Assembly: GCA_963921425.1 (NCBI GenBank) | Contig: OY992839.1 | Coordinates: 11,635,409-11,699,408 of the forward strand | Length of the DNA stretch: 64,000 nt | Reading direction: 5' to 3' | DNA from: Dryas octopetala | Lineage: Eukaryota; Streptophyta; Magnoliopsida; Rosales; Rosaceae | Shown here: positions 12,256 through 26,058 of the stretch, piece after piece | Numbering within the stretch: the stretch's first letter is position 1 | Layout of the letters: every line of letters starts with the position of its first letter | Position numbers and translations under genes: made by a program | Notes under the pieces: model-generated | What the model saw: only the letters and a program-made list of their open reading frames with translations | Told to the model about the DNA's origin: nothing | The model's database searches: none

Positions 12256-13641
12256 GGGAAAATGTTAGCAAAAGGACTATAAATATACTCCTATTTTCAG
12301 TTGAGGATCCCGATTTTACTTTGATTCAATTAAGGACTATAATTTTTCAAATGGCTCAATCAAGTACATTCCGTCATGTCTGTCACATTTACCGTTAAAA
12401 ACTGGTCACGTGACCCTCACGTGACCAATTTATAGGGGTAAAAAAGTCTTTTCTCATAAAAAAATGAAACTAAATAAATTTAAACAAAAAAAAAAACAAA
12501 AAAAAAAAAATTCCCTCCATCTCCCCCATCTCCCACCTTCGCCACCCCCTGCACCATATCTAGCCCAGCCCTTCCCTTCCCCTCCCCTCCCCTCCCCTCC
12601 CTTCCCCTCCCTTCCCTTCCCTTCCCTTCCCCTCTTTTTTCTCTCATATCTTTCTCTTTCTCTCTGCCCCCCAGCCAGCTCCCCCTCCCCGCCCCCTCCT
12701 CCCCCTATACCATCGCCATCCACTAACACACCGCCAAAAACGACGATTCAGACGGTGGCAGCGGCGACGGAGGCTGTGGGTAACTTGAAAATCAACAAAT
12801 CAAGTCTCAATCAACTTCAATTTCATTTTAGACACTCCAATTTGATGCAAAACTATTCAAATTGATCCAATTTAAACAAATTCCGAAATGGGCATAGACC
12901 CTAAAATTTCAACTTCAACTTTCTCAAAATTGACAAGCTAGATCAAGGGGAAAATAAAGGCCATATCAAGAGGATCAATTTTCACAACTAAATCAACGGC
13001 CAAAACTCACCGGAAATGGCAAAAATCGGCGGCGGAAGCCTCCGACCTTCATAGCGCTGATTGGCTCCCAGCGGTGGTCCGATGAATGATCGGGAACCAT
13101 GGTTAGACTCACTGCGACGAGAAGAAGACGTCTGGGCCAGAGTTGGGTCACGAAACTACCGAAAACAACGAGTCAACACAAGAGCTCCAACCGGCCGAAC
13201 TGGGTCTCGAGTTCGTGGTGTTTCTGGGTTGAACCGACACCAAGGAGAGGGAGAAGGAGAAGTGGCGACCTCATCTGGGCTGGGGGTAGAAAGAACGAGA
13301 AAGATATGAGAGAAAAGAGAGGGGAGGGGAGGGGAGGGGCTGGGCTGGGTATGGTGCAGGGGGTGGCGAAGGTGGGAGATGGGGGAGATGGAGGGAATTT
13401 TTTTTTTTTTGTTTTTGAATTTGTTTAAATTTATTTAGTTTCATTTTTTTATGAGAAAAGACTTTTTTGCCCCTATAAATTGGTCACGTGACCAGTTTTT
13501 AACGGTAAATGTGACAGACATGACAGAATGTACTTGATTGAGCCATTTGAAAAATTATAGTCCTTAATTGAATCAAAGTGAAATCGGGATCCTCAACTGA
13601 AAATAGGTGTATATTTATAGTCCTTTTGCTAACATTTTCCC
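12256..13641. mobile_element. MULE-type element with about 345-base inverted repeats
   Basis: The ends begin GGGAAAATGTTAGCAAAAGG on both strands, and inverted similarity continues for over 300 bases, through TCACGTGACC and a C-rich stretch matched by a G-rich stretch at about 13310-13400. Exact 9-base target duplications TTTTGAATA flank it (12247-12255 and 13642-13650), the hallmark of Mutator-like elements. The central 650 bases encode no recognisable transposase; the frames there are proline- or glycine-rich artefacts of the C/G-rich arms. It lies immediately downstream of the coiled-coil gene's 3'UTR and may supply or disturb its polyadenylation region. Confidence 0.92.
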
Positions 13642-13650
13642 TTTTGAATA

Positions 13651-14122
13651 ATGGTGTTCAAAATCCACAATTTCTGAGACCTGTACTTGAAATTCAGTTC
13701 CAGTTCCTGGACTTGCAATGTCTTATATACTCTGATAGGTCCTGAAATGCAATCAGCCCTAGGAAAGGTCCTCCCTGGTTTTTATATTGTAAATTTTTTA
13801 AATTTACAAAAGATTTCTGTTGGTAAAAAAGGCTGCAAGTAGTTCCAACCATTACTCTATTGCTACTTGCTAGTAAAAATGAGCAGTATCTTTTTTCGTT
13901 AATTAGATGGGGATACATTGAAGTTGGGAATCAAGATTGTACATAAAAAAATTTAGAAGATTGTGCAAGTGAACATTAAATTATCGCTTGAGTAATTCCG
14001 ATCCTTATCTAAGCTGGTTGGATACGTTTTGAGAATCAGCTAAAATGATATACAAATATTTTGAAGAATTCAATTTTATCTGAGAGGTTAATAGATCCTT
14101 GAAGGTAGCCACTATAGCATCT
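13651..14122. other. Spacer, no gene
   Basis: AT-rich sequence between the long-TIR element and the tRNA. Nothing recognisable seen. Confidence 0.5.
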
Positions 14123-14196
14123 GGCCTATTAGCTCAGTTGGTTAGAGCGTCGTGCTAATAACGCGAAGGTCGCAGGTTCGAGACCTGCATGGGCCA
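14123..14196 (+). tRNA. tRNA-Ile (anticodon AAU)
   Basis: The full cloverleaf can be drawn: acceptor GGCCTAT pairs with ATGGGCC, discriminator A at 14196; D-arm GCTC/GAGC; anticodon stem TCGTG/CGCGA around loop CTAATAA (anticodon AAT); T-arm GCAGG TTCGAGA CCTGC. The internal promoter boxes are TAGCTCAGTTGG (A) and GGTTCGAGACC (B). A run of six T at 14197-14202 is the RNA polymerase III terminator. CCA is not encoded and there is no intron. Anticodon AAU is the normal nuclear isoleucine tRNA; plastid isoleucine tRNAs use GAU or CAU, so this is not an organelle insertion. Confidence 0.95.
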
Positions 14197-14202
14197 TTTT
14201 TT

Positions 14203-14598
14203 GTGTGTGTGTTTGTATTGCTTTCTTGTTAGGCTTGCTTCTTTGTCTAATTGTTTCTCCTTTGAAAAGTTTTCTGCTTGGTTTGTATAGTTACATTTCT
14301 TCAATAAATTTTTGCTTACCAAAAAGAAAGGTGTCAACTACAGAAACAGCTCCATGGACAGATTAATGGGCCTTTTCTATGAACTTAAGGACACTAGAAG
14401 TACATTGGAACTTTATGAAAAAGCTGAATCCATGAAGAGCACACAGTCACAGATCTTGTAGTACGTTGCTTGCAACAAGACCACTCCCCTTCGTCTAACC
14501 ATTTTTCCTCCATTTAAAAAAAGACGCATATCCATAATTTCTTGGCCTATGGATCACCATTTTTTTCATGAGCATTTATTAGTCCGAAATGCTAGTCA

Positions 14599-14633
<35 letters not shown>

Positions 14634-16600
14634 TATATCAATAATGAATTATTTATATCAACTCGATCAATTTTTCTTTACATTGATAGTGTTTTTTTAA
14701 AGCACTTACATTAGTAGTTTTTATACTAGCTCATTGAGACACAAATTTATATTTTGTTATCATAAATTAGAAAAATAAGTTTACTATAACCAACTTATCA
14801 TATAAAAGTTATTAACGATCACTCTTTTTTCTTTACAAAATCACATTTAAAGTGTTCAAAAATATTGTACAATTTTGTGGACTTATTAATTAGCACATGT
14901 AATTGATACTACATAGTTTACATCCAAAGTTATTTGTTCATTTTTATTAACTATATATATCTATTTTGTAACACACTTCTAATAATTTTATTTAAAAAAT
15001 GATATTTTTAGATTTTCAAAAAATTTCACCAAACTTCGTAAGAGAAACCTATAAAAAAACACATATAATATTAATATTAATTATCTACTAAAAGATAAGG
15101 AGAAAAAGTTATTGAGTCAATCAGCCAATTAACCCCTCTTTAGCCTAACTCGTATGAATTCATTGTAATTATAAAATTTCACACTGGGGTGTAGTCCAGT
15201 TGAAAGGATCAATGAAGTACTCCCCCTGCACCAATATGTCACGTTCATAAAATTCATTTACATTTTTGGAATGAATAGAAGAGACCTCAAAATGATTAAT
15301 CTGAGATTAAACAAATCTATCTAAATTTGTACTATATCAACTTCATTGTCAATATATCATAATGGCTAGTATGAGGAACAAAATATAAAGGACAAGTGAA
15401 AGACAACACATCCAAGGGTTGGATTTGAACCCTCACTTGTGGATCTGTTGTCCCTCACTTGTCCCCCTCATAGTAGCTGAACTGGTCAACATATTCAAAA
15501 AAAAAAAAAACTTAAATATCATTAACAAAAAAACAAGAAGCTATAGGGTCGGTTGAAGCCATTGCCCCCAAGGCCTCACCATGTCTTCGCCACTACCTCC
15601 CCTAACCTCACCTTCACCAGCCGGAATTTGGACTAGGAGGGGGGCGCCTGTCCCAAAACCTGCGCTCTTGGGGTTAGCGATGTTGTTGGTGTTGAGAGAG
15701 GGGTCGTCGGAGAAATCGTCGACTGGCAATGAGGTGGAGGTGGAGGTGGAGGGGTCACATGAGAGATATTGGGGGTAAAATGGTCATATAGAAAAAGTTT
15801 GGGAGGCAAAACTTTTTTCTATTTGAGGGTAAAATGGTTATGTCACACTTTTTTGATGACCTTCACTATGACAAACATAAGCCCATTTTTGTTTTCTAAT
15901 AAGCCCAAGTGCACATCATGATCTATATGTTTCTACAGCTTATTTCATTGTTGTATGAAAACTTCATTATTTTGAATGCACAATTGTTTTTCTCAAGATA
16001 TTCACAACAATAAAAAACATCTTTACATAATTAGAATTACTTTCACAAACAAAAAATTAAGAGAATTAACTTGTTCTTAAGGTAATTAATCATCAAGGAT
16101 CTCTAACAAGAGTAAGCATTTTTTTTTTTAAATGAGCAAGATTGATCAACTTTTACCATTGAAAAAAAGATATATAATTATTCACTTGGATTTACACATG
16201 CTACTAGCCTACTATATACACAAGAAATTATTTCATATTTTATGCTAAAAATAATTATTTAGAAAATATATGTCATAATATATTAACAAAAATAATAGAA
16301 AAATTGAAAAAAAAAAAAAATCAATTAATCAGAGGTGAGGGTGGCCCGTGTCCCCCCTGGTCCCTATGTGGCTCGGCCACTGACAATAAGGATGCAATCT
16401 ATTAACAACTAAAAGATCTTGTTCTCCTAGAGAAACTTGGAAAATAACACACGCACTCTCTCTCTCTCTCTCTAGCCGCCTCTGCTTGAGTGGCCATATA
16501 TCCTAGCTAGGTACCTATTCCAAGAAAGGCAACTAATTATTTCTTTCCCAAGTTTCCAATTACTAGCTGGAATGCAAAATTTTGCTTTCCTAGTTTTCAA
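14203..16600. other. Long AT-rich intergenic region
   Basis: No gene was supported. It contains an (AT)n run at about 14600-14632. A GC-richer patch at 15545-15770 has frames on both strands but no recognisable domain; it looks like transposon-captured sequence. At 15398-15500 on the minus strand GGGTTCAAATCC resembles a polymerase III B box, a possible SINE trace. A short (CT)n run lies at about 16455-16473, upstream of the NAC promoter. Confidence 0.45.
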
Positions 16601-16617
16601 AGGTGATTCACTGGATT

Positions 16618-16627
16618 CTATAAATTA
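16618..16627 (+). promoter_or_regulatory. Probable TATA box of the NAC gene
   Basis: CTATAAATTA lies about 180 bases upstream of the NAC start codon in a suitable AT/CT-rich promoter context. The transcription start would be expected near 16650. Confidence 0.5.
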
Positions 16628-16803
16628 AGGGCACAACACACACAACTAGTCACAAAGCCTAAGTCGACTGCTATAGTTTTTATTTCTCAAAGATCACACT
16701 CTGCGCATTTGCCTTTTTCTTTCTGAGAAACACTTACAGACTTACAGTCACTATTTCATCTTTCATTTATTCATTTTGCCTTAATTTTTTTTCTCATTTA
16801 TAT

Positions 16804-18198
16804 ATGGCACCTTCTTCTTCTTCTTCTGTTGCTGTTCTTGATCTTCCAGTGGGTTACATATTTCAACCAACCGATGAAGAATTATTGGGTTATTATCTTT
16901 ACAACAAGATTTGTGGCACACCCTGCAAGTACGACGTTGTAAAAGAGGTCGACCTTTATGGAAACACTGAGCCTTGGGATATCTGGAACGAGTTTGACGG
17001 ACCCAAATTAGCGAAGAACCAAGACTTGTATTTCTTTACGAAATTGACGAAAGTGAGTGACAAGGGCTCGCGCGTGGCTCGTAAGGCAGGCTCTAAGTCT
17101 GGGACCTGGAAAGGTGAGAACTCTGGTACCCAAGTGTATTACCATATTGATGCTAAGAAAAAGAAGCACCTTTTAGGGTTATGGAAAAGGTTCCACTATG
17201 AGAATAATGAACCGGATCACCGACATGAAAGTTGGATTATGCATGAGTATAGCCTCGACGAATCCTTGATGCCCAAGTCAACAAATAGTGATGATCATCG
17301 TTACGTGCTGTGCCGAATTCGAAGGATTGTCAGAAAGAGAAAGCTCTTGGTTGCTGCTGCATCAGCTCTGCAGCAATCCCAAAACAAGATTCAAAGACTA
17401 GCTGCTCTGCCTATAGAGAATAATATTGGTGAAAGTAATATTGATAATGGTGGTCTCATCATGTCTGATGTAGTTGATCAAGTTATTGATCAAAATATTG
17501 TTACAGAACCCCCAACTGGTGGGTTCATCTCTCATCAGTCTCATGAGCCTCCTGCAGACCAAGGGGGTCTGATCAGTAATACTCAGCAGCCAGAGTTAGA
17601 CTATGGCATTCAAAATGATATTGATGATGATGACTTCTTGATTGATCTGTCATCAATTTGGGACAGTGACAGTATGATGATAGGGACATATGATGATCAT
17701 GAGAGTCATACACATACTCATCAAGAAACAGTAGGCCAACTCACTGATGAGCACTACTCTGCAGCTAATGAAGAGGTACTGATGAATGCATATGATGATG
17801 ATCATGACCATCATGAGAGTCATACTCATCAACTGCTCTCCACTAATGCAGCTAATGAAGAGATGATGATGATGATGATGATGAGGGCATTGGATCATGA
17901 ACATGATGAGAGTCATAGTACTCATACTCAACTTCAACCCACCCCTGATGACTACTCGGACTTCATTCAACTCACTGACATTGGATTTGGGGTAACCGAA
18001 CAAATGGGACCTCAATTTGGTATTGAAAATAACAATGCTCATATTAATCAATTTGATTACTATGGCGCGATGCAACCATCTTTCACAACACAAGATGATC
18101 AGCAGTACTCCTCATATGCATGCTTGCCGCAGTCTTCTTATGATCAGTACCAAGAGGAGGATGATGCTATGTGTTGCCCACTGCCACTTTGGACGTAA
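16804..18198 (+). CDS. NAC-domain transcription factor (464 aa, single exon)
   Basis: The N-terminal NAC DNA-binding domain spans about residues 14-175. Subdomain A is LPVGYIFQPTDEELLGYYL (family form LPPGFRFHPTDEEL), then B with VVKEVDLYGNTEPWDI, C with DLYFFTKL and RKAGSKSGTWKG, D with LLGLWKRFHY and HESWIMHEYSL, and E near residue 166 with YVLCRIRR. The remaining 290 residues are acidic, Asp/His/Gln-rich and presumably activating, with repeated DDHESHTH-like segments and seven consecutive Met codons (17863-17883). Most plant NAC genes have two introns in the NAC domain; this one is uninterrupted, so it may be an intron-losing or retroposed lineage, but the frame is intact. It acts in the nucleus; the target pathway cannot be deduced. 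Confidence 0.93.
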   Translation: MAPSSSSSVAVLDLPVGYIFQPTDEELLGYYLYNKICGTPCKYDVVKEVDLYGNTEPWDIWNEFDGPKLAKNQDLYFFTKLTKVSDKGSRVARKAGSKSGTWKGENSGTQVYYHIDAKKKKHLLGLWKRFHYENNEPDHRHESWIMHEYSLDESLMPKSTNSDDHRYVLCRIRRIVRKRKLLVAAASALQQSQNKIQRLAALPIENNIGESNIDNGGLIMSDVVDQVIDQNIVTEPPTGGFISHQSHEPPADQGGLISNTQQPELDYGIQNDIDDDDFLIDLSSIWDSDSMMIGTYDDHESHTHTHQETVGQLTDEHYSAANEEVLMNAYDDDHDHHESHTHQLLSTNAANEEMMMMMMMRALDHEHDESHSTHTQLQPTPDDYSDFIQLTDIGFGVTEQMGPQFGIENNNAHINQFDYYGAMQPSFTTQDDQQYSSYACLPQSSYDQYQEEDDAMCCPLPLWT

Positions 18199-19244
18199 TC
18201 GATATATCTACATATATTTACTTTTATTTGATTAGTGATGTTGCAATTGCTGTGTTAGTTAATTTTTTCACTACTTAATTAGCAATCATGGTCAGGTGAT
18301 ATTTGGTTTACCTTATTTTGCGTAGTATTAACTGGTGAAGCCACTGTTTTTGTTTTCCACTTATTTTGCGTAGTATTAACTTACTTTCGGGTGAAACCAA
18401 ATTGTCTATTATAGCCAATGAAAAATATATTTATTTAAAGTGGTTTCTTGTGTAATTCTTTGTTTCCTTTAAGGTTGTCCCAGCCTTGCAATTTGCACGT
18501 TTGTGATATATATCACCAATATCCGGCACTGACAAATACAAAATAAGAAGCTAATTAAATGATTTTGTCACTGAAAGCCTTCAATTTTGAAACAAAATAA
18601 TAAATAAAAAAAATATGTGCTTAAATAGTTTGAATAATTGTAATTTGTAACAACGTTTTGGAATTAATTTTCCATTACATATACTTTTTTTTTTAATATT
18701 TGAATTATAAGATTAAAAATTAGTTAATTTTAATCAACAAGCCAAGCCTGAACCAAATTCAAGTTGTCTCATTAAAGCATACTAGTATAGCTCACAAGCT
18801 TAACGAGCCAAGCATAGCAAAGCTCAAACTCAGCTTATTTTTCAATGAGCTTAATAATTTGTTTGACCTCATCTCGCATCTTTTACGAATTGATTTCGAA
18901 CGAGAAAAAAATAGCACGAAACACGAGTTGAACTCAAACTTTATCGAGCCAATCTACAACCCTATGCAAAAGAGTTTTTAATATTTTCTATAGAGGTTAA
19001 AAAGCAATGAAAAAATTGCAATATTACTTGTGCAATATAAATGTTTTTTGGTCAAGATCGAAAATATATATGTTATTTAATTTGAAGGTTAGAGGATACA
19101 AAACTAGAGTTCAAATTTTTGTAGAAGCACTAATTATTTTAGAGGTAGTGTTTTAAAACTCTAAGAAAAGAGACTATGTTATACAAATTACTATGAATCA
19201 TTCATTTGGTAAGAATAATTTACCAATTCCTCGTGTGATACTAC
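18199..19244. other. Spacer between NAC gene and tandem duplication
   Basis: AT-rich. At about 18730-18965 there are scattered AGCTCA/GAGCC motifs like those of decayed plant repeats, unclassified. No gene seen. Confidence 0.4.
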
Positions 19245-19680
19245 ATGGCCATCTCTCCCTCTCTCATTGGCTCTCTCTCTCTTCTTTCACTCTCTTTCTC
19301 TTTCTCTCTCTCTTCCTCTCATCTTTTGTCTTTATCTCTCTCTTCAAGGAATGTTACATCACTACAATATAAAGTTATGTAAGTTTTTTCCTCATTTGAT
19401 TATTGTTAATTAGACCTAACCAATTCTGTACGTTATTCCACTGAGGGTCCTATCTTGCTGCTTGCATTATACAAAACAAGATTAAAAAATCAAGATACAA
19501 TATTTTAAAAATTTATTTGGGAAGCCCATATATAGTTGTCAAGATATTGGTGGAAAGTAATGAAATAAAGTACATGCATGCAGTTGAGGAGTTGAACTAA
19601 CAACACCAACAGCTTTGACGTACCCCAACCTTTGAGAGTAGCTAGATGTTTTCCACGTCTCTTACAGATCATTCCTCTCT

Positions 19681-19688
19681 CTATAAAT
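19681..19688 (+). promoter_or_regulatory. Probable TATA box of PELPK gene A
   Basis: CTATAAAT lies about 70 bases before the start codon and is conserved in the duplicate at 26729-26736. Confidence 0.6.
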
Positions 19689-19752
19689 GCTTGTTTTGAT
19701 GCCCAACCAAAACCACAAGTCATAACCTTTGCAAGAAATATTAGCTCCAAAC

Positions 19753-20439
19753 ATGGCTCATCTTCCCCTCCCAGCCTTTGTCTTTCCACTTTTGCTTTTT
19801 AGTTTCTCGTTTATGAGCAGCAAAACAATGGTTGCCGGGGCTCGCCATCTCATGGAGACTCCCTTGCCAAAGCCTGAGCTGCCAACATTCCCAAAGCCTG
19901 AGCTGCCAACATTCCCAAAGCCTGAGCTGCCAACATTGCCTAAGCCTGAGCTGCCAACAATCCCAAAGCCTGAGCTGCCAACATTGCCTAAGCCTGAGCT
20001 GCCAACAATCCCAAAGCCTGAGCTGCCAACATTCCCAAAGCCTGAGCTGCCACCATTCCCCAAGCCTGAGCTGCCAACAATCCCAAAGCCTGAGCTGCCA
20101 ACATTGCCTAAGCCTGAGCTGCCAACAATCCCAAAGCCTGAGCTGCCAACATTGCCTAAGCCTGAGCTGCCAACAATCCCAAAGCCTGAGCTGCCAACAA
20201 TCCCAAAGCCTGAGCTGCCAACAATCCCAAAGCCTGAGCTGCCAACATTGCCTAAGCCTGAGCTGCCAACAATCCCAAAGCCTGAGCTGCCAACATTCCC
20301 AAAGCCTGAGCTGCCAACATTCCCAAAGCCCGAATTGCCACCTCTGCCCCATCTCCCTGAGCTACCTACGACCACATTGCCCACCATCCCATCCCTCCCT
20401 AATTCACACACCCCACCTCACAAAACTACCCTTCCTTGA
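19753..20439 (+). CDS. PELPK1: PELPK-type proline-rich secreted protein, copy A (228 aa)
   Basis: The start is ATG 19753 (MAHLPLPAFVFPLLLFSFSF), which gives an N-terminal signal peptide of roughly 28 residues. The mature part is METPL followed by 20 copies of PKPELP, joined by a variable dipeptide (TF, TL, TI or PF), giving an 8-residue, 24-base tandem repeat from 19866 to 20335. It ends in a short non-repeat tail (PPLPHLPELP...HKTTLP). The family is the plant PELPK1 hydroxyproline-rich cell-wall protein, exported to the wall; in Arabidopsis it is linked to growth and germination. No introns. Compared with copy B the repeat block is longer and almost perfectly homogenised. Its antisense open frames are by-products of the repeat. 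Confidence 0.9.
   Translation: MAHLPLPAFVFPLLLFSFSFMSSKTMVAGARHLMETPLPKPELPTFPKPELPTFPKPELPTLPKPELPTIPKPELPTLPKPELPTIPKPELPTFPKPELPPFPKPELPTIPKPELPTLPKPELPTIPKPELPTLPKPELPTIPKPELPTIPKPELPTIPKPELPTLPKPELPTIPKPELPTFPKPELPTFPKPELPPLPHLPELPTTTLPTIPSLPNSHTPPHKTTLP
19866..20335 (+). repeat. 24-base coding tandem repeat (PELPK array A)
   Basis: About 20 direct, spacer-free repeats of AAGCCTGAGCTGCCAAC plus a variable CAATTCCC/AATCCC/ATTGCCT link. The variants alternate (TI/TL) over several units, which suggests expansion by two-unit blocks. This is a protein-coding minisatellite, not a CRISPR. Confidence 0.93.
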
Positions 20440-21827
20440 TTCTTATACATTGTAAAGATATATATCAACATGCAGTTGCCATTTATCACTACTAGGTGAT
20501 GTGCCTGCAGTACCCATAGATCGAGTAGCGTATGTTTCTATATTTGTAATCATAAAAAGTGTTTCTTTATGAGGGGTTGTGTGGTTCATTCATGTACTTT
20601 TATTATATTGTGCTTGTGAGCACTACTGTTAGTGTGGTATTGTTGGATTGTTATTTTTAATATTTATTGGTATATATCTTCATATAATTATTATTTATAG
20701 TCACCTATTTTCATTGGTATACATTCTTTACTAGCTTCATTAATTTGACAAGATAAGTTACTCTGTTCACATTTAGAGAGCTACGGCAACGAATAGATGG
20801 AAACAGAGAGCTCATCAAACCCAAGCAACAGACTTGGTGACAGTAACCAGTAAGGGAGACCAAATTAAACTTGGGAGAAATGAAAATGCATGTTAAACAG
20901 TATTTAAAACAAACTGAAGCCAATGCCTTGTGCAATAACTTTCATAGTAAGCATTAAAGCTTAACATGAATCATGAGATCGAGTTTAACAAAATTAAACT
21001 CTGAAACAGATTCCTTATGACTCATGTTTTGTGTTATATTTTACTGACTAGAAGAACCCAATTAAAAACCAGAGTTTAATTTACATTATTCTCTTCCAAA
21101 GTTTCATATCTTCAATCTGCCGAAGGAAAACACATAATTATATAACTCCATTTTATTTCTTTGTTGCTGCTTTCTTCAATTTCATCTTGCTGAACAATAA
21201 TACAATACTATACCCCCTGCTAAGACAAGTCCAAGGCACTTCATCATGCACAAAACCTTGACTAGTCAGATGTCCAAATTCCAATCAACAACCCATTACA
21301 GCTAGCACACATGAAACAGCATAAATTGATAGATTGGTAACGTTTATTATTCTTTAGTCTATGAACTATATTTCATGTTATTTTTAAAATGACTTTCTTC
21401 ATGCGGTGCTGATATGATCACGAGTTTAGAAAGCTATTCTTTACCATATTTAGTGAATTTTTGCATTACTAAAATGTTGTCTATGGATCTTGGAAATTAA
21501 AGTAATAGTCCTTGTTACTATGGTTTATTTTGCTGCTCGAGGGATCACTCACTTGTAGATTGATAAGCTAAAATTTTGTATTATTTTCATGCGCCAGTGA
21601 ATTGGTATTTGTTGATCGTTTATATTTGACAAGGACAAAACATGAGATTAATGATTTTGGAATTGAAAGCTATGAAATTTTTAAAAAAAATTAAATTCCT
21701 CTACATTCGATATTCATCATCCAACCAAACAAAAAAGTTATATAATGTACTCACAATTAATACCATGAATTAATTGACTATTTCTCTATCAACTAGGAAA
21801 GAAGTAATTATAACAAGCAAAAATTAG
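20440..21827. other. Spacer in copy A, no gene
   Basis: 3'UTR of the PELPK gene and AT-rich spacer, matched closely by 27387-28770 in copy B. No coding sequence supported. Confidence 0.5.
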
Positions 21828-22046
21828 CTAAGCAAGTTTGTTGGAAACTAGAGCTTCAAAGCTGTTCAATCCATCAAAGGCAGGTGCAAAAGACAGTGCA
21901 CGGCGTTGTGGTTCCACATTCTTATTCTTCTTGCTGCTCATGGCTTTGGTTCTTGCCTTGCAATTCTGAGGCAAAGGCAAACCAAATTCGTCACCAAAGT
22001 AGTCACCACAAATGCCTCCTTCATCAAATTCACTGAAAACAGACAT
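21828..22046 (-). CDS. Conserved small protein, copy A (72 aa)
   Basis: The minus-strand frame starts at ATG 22046 (MSVFSEFDEGGICGDYFGDE), has a basic middle (KARTKAMSSKKNK) and ends with SFAPAFDGLNSFEALVS. The upstream in-frame extension begins with TTG and is not used. I do not recognise the family with certainty, but the C-terminal FAPxFDGLxxFE pattern resembles short conserved tails of small plant proteins. The duplicate at 28771-28989 is open over the same length with only a few substitutions (S2Y and S64C by eye), so the frame has probably been maintained. The acidic N-terminus, basic middle and lack of signal peptide suggest a cytosolic or nuclear protein. Confidence 0.6.
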   Translation of the reverse strand: MSVFSEFDEGGICGDYFGDEFGLPLPQNCKARTKAMSSKKNKNVEPQRRALSFAPAFDGLNSFEALVSNKLA

Positions 22047-23047
22047 TTTTGTCACGGAAGAACACAACTTTCACAGCTCACATAAACACAAGGCTTGAAC
22101 ACAGAGATTAATTATACTGGACCTACTTTTACTTGACCTGCAAGCTTCTAATTGTTAGGAAAGTGTCTTTCCTAGTTTAACGAGAACTAGACCTACTCTT
22201 ACTTGACCTGCAAGCTTCTAATTGTTTAGCACTTTAGCGTATTATGAGAGAAAAAGAAAAAGAAAAAGAAAAAAGATGATGTCCTTTTTGGATTTGCAAA
22301 ACTCCCCAGCTCAATTGGTCCGTGTGGTAATAATTATAAAAGCCCAATTTCCTAAGTGTAGTTACCCACTAAGCTCTTTTGGGTTTGCTTTGAAATGGGC
22401 CATTTTTAAAGGGGTTGAAAGAAAATCACATATGTACCTTCTCCAATTTGTTCAAATTTGGCAGCTCAAAAATTTCCTTTTTGATTCTAGAGATGCATCC
22501 ATAGGCAGCTAAAAGCCTAAAACCATGAATTAAATTTTTTGAATAAACGCCTAAATATAACTCCATAAGCAGGTCATATTTTCACCTTTATGCTTTTACT
22601 CTCATGCTTCATTATCTCTTCATGTTACAGTCTTCCACGTAATATCCTAATTCCTTCTTAGAATTATAACCTGGTTAAAACTCAACCCGAACTTATCAAC
22701 TCTGGAGTTGTTTATACACCATCATCTCCATGTATTTGCACAAACATGTCTGCATTTATGCATATATGTAAAAGAATAAATAGGTAAACTACTTTAGGAT
22801 GAGATCATATTCTTTTTGGTTGAAAAATAATGTTGAACGTCCTCCTGAGTTCTTTACACCATCATAAGTATTCCAATACACATTAAGCAGATGCTACAGG
22901 GGATGGCTCTAGCCTTTAGGGCATATCTTGGTTATTGATACAAGTCATTAATCGGGATGCGGTTATCCAACAATAATCCCAAACAATATAGGAAACCAAT
23001 TCAATTTGTTTCAAGTAGTTTTACATAATTCAACATCTACGAAAGAT
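22047..23047. other. Spacer in copy A, MULE empty site
   Basis: This region separates the small frame from the MDP-1 3' end. It has a duplicated motif around TACTTGACCTGCAAGCTTCT (22128 and 22199) and an (AAAAAG)n run at about 22250. Position about 22464-22472 (GCTCAAAAA) is the empty target site of the MULE found in copy B. No gene seen. Confidence 0.6.

Positions 23048-26058
<3,011 letters not shown>

Noticed and set aside
12464-12865. Proline-rich frame on the plus strand
   Set aside because: It is the C-rich inverted arm of the long-TIR element; the opposite arm gives the mirror-image glycine-rich frame.
14123-14196. Plastid-derived tRNA insertion
   Set aside because: The anticodon is AAU with a nuclear polymerase III terminator; plastid isoleucine tRNAs carry GAU or CAU, and no flanking plastid sequence is present.
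19866-20335. CRISPR-like regular array
   Set aside because: The units are contiguous without unique spacers, are in frame, and encode PKPELP; this is a plant protein-coding minisatellite.
19741-20411. Long antisense open frames (over 200 codons) across the PELPK repeat
   Set aside because: They arise because the 24-base repeat has no stop in several frames; they are perfectly periodic, antisense to a clear secreted proline-rich gene, and have no start context.
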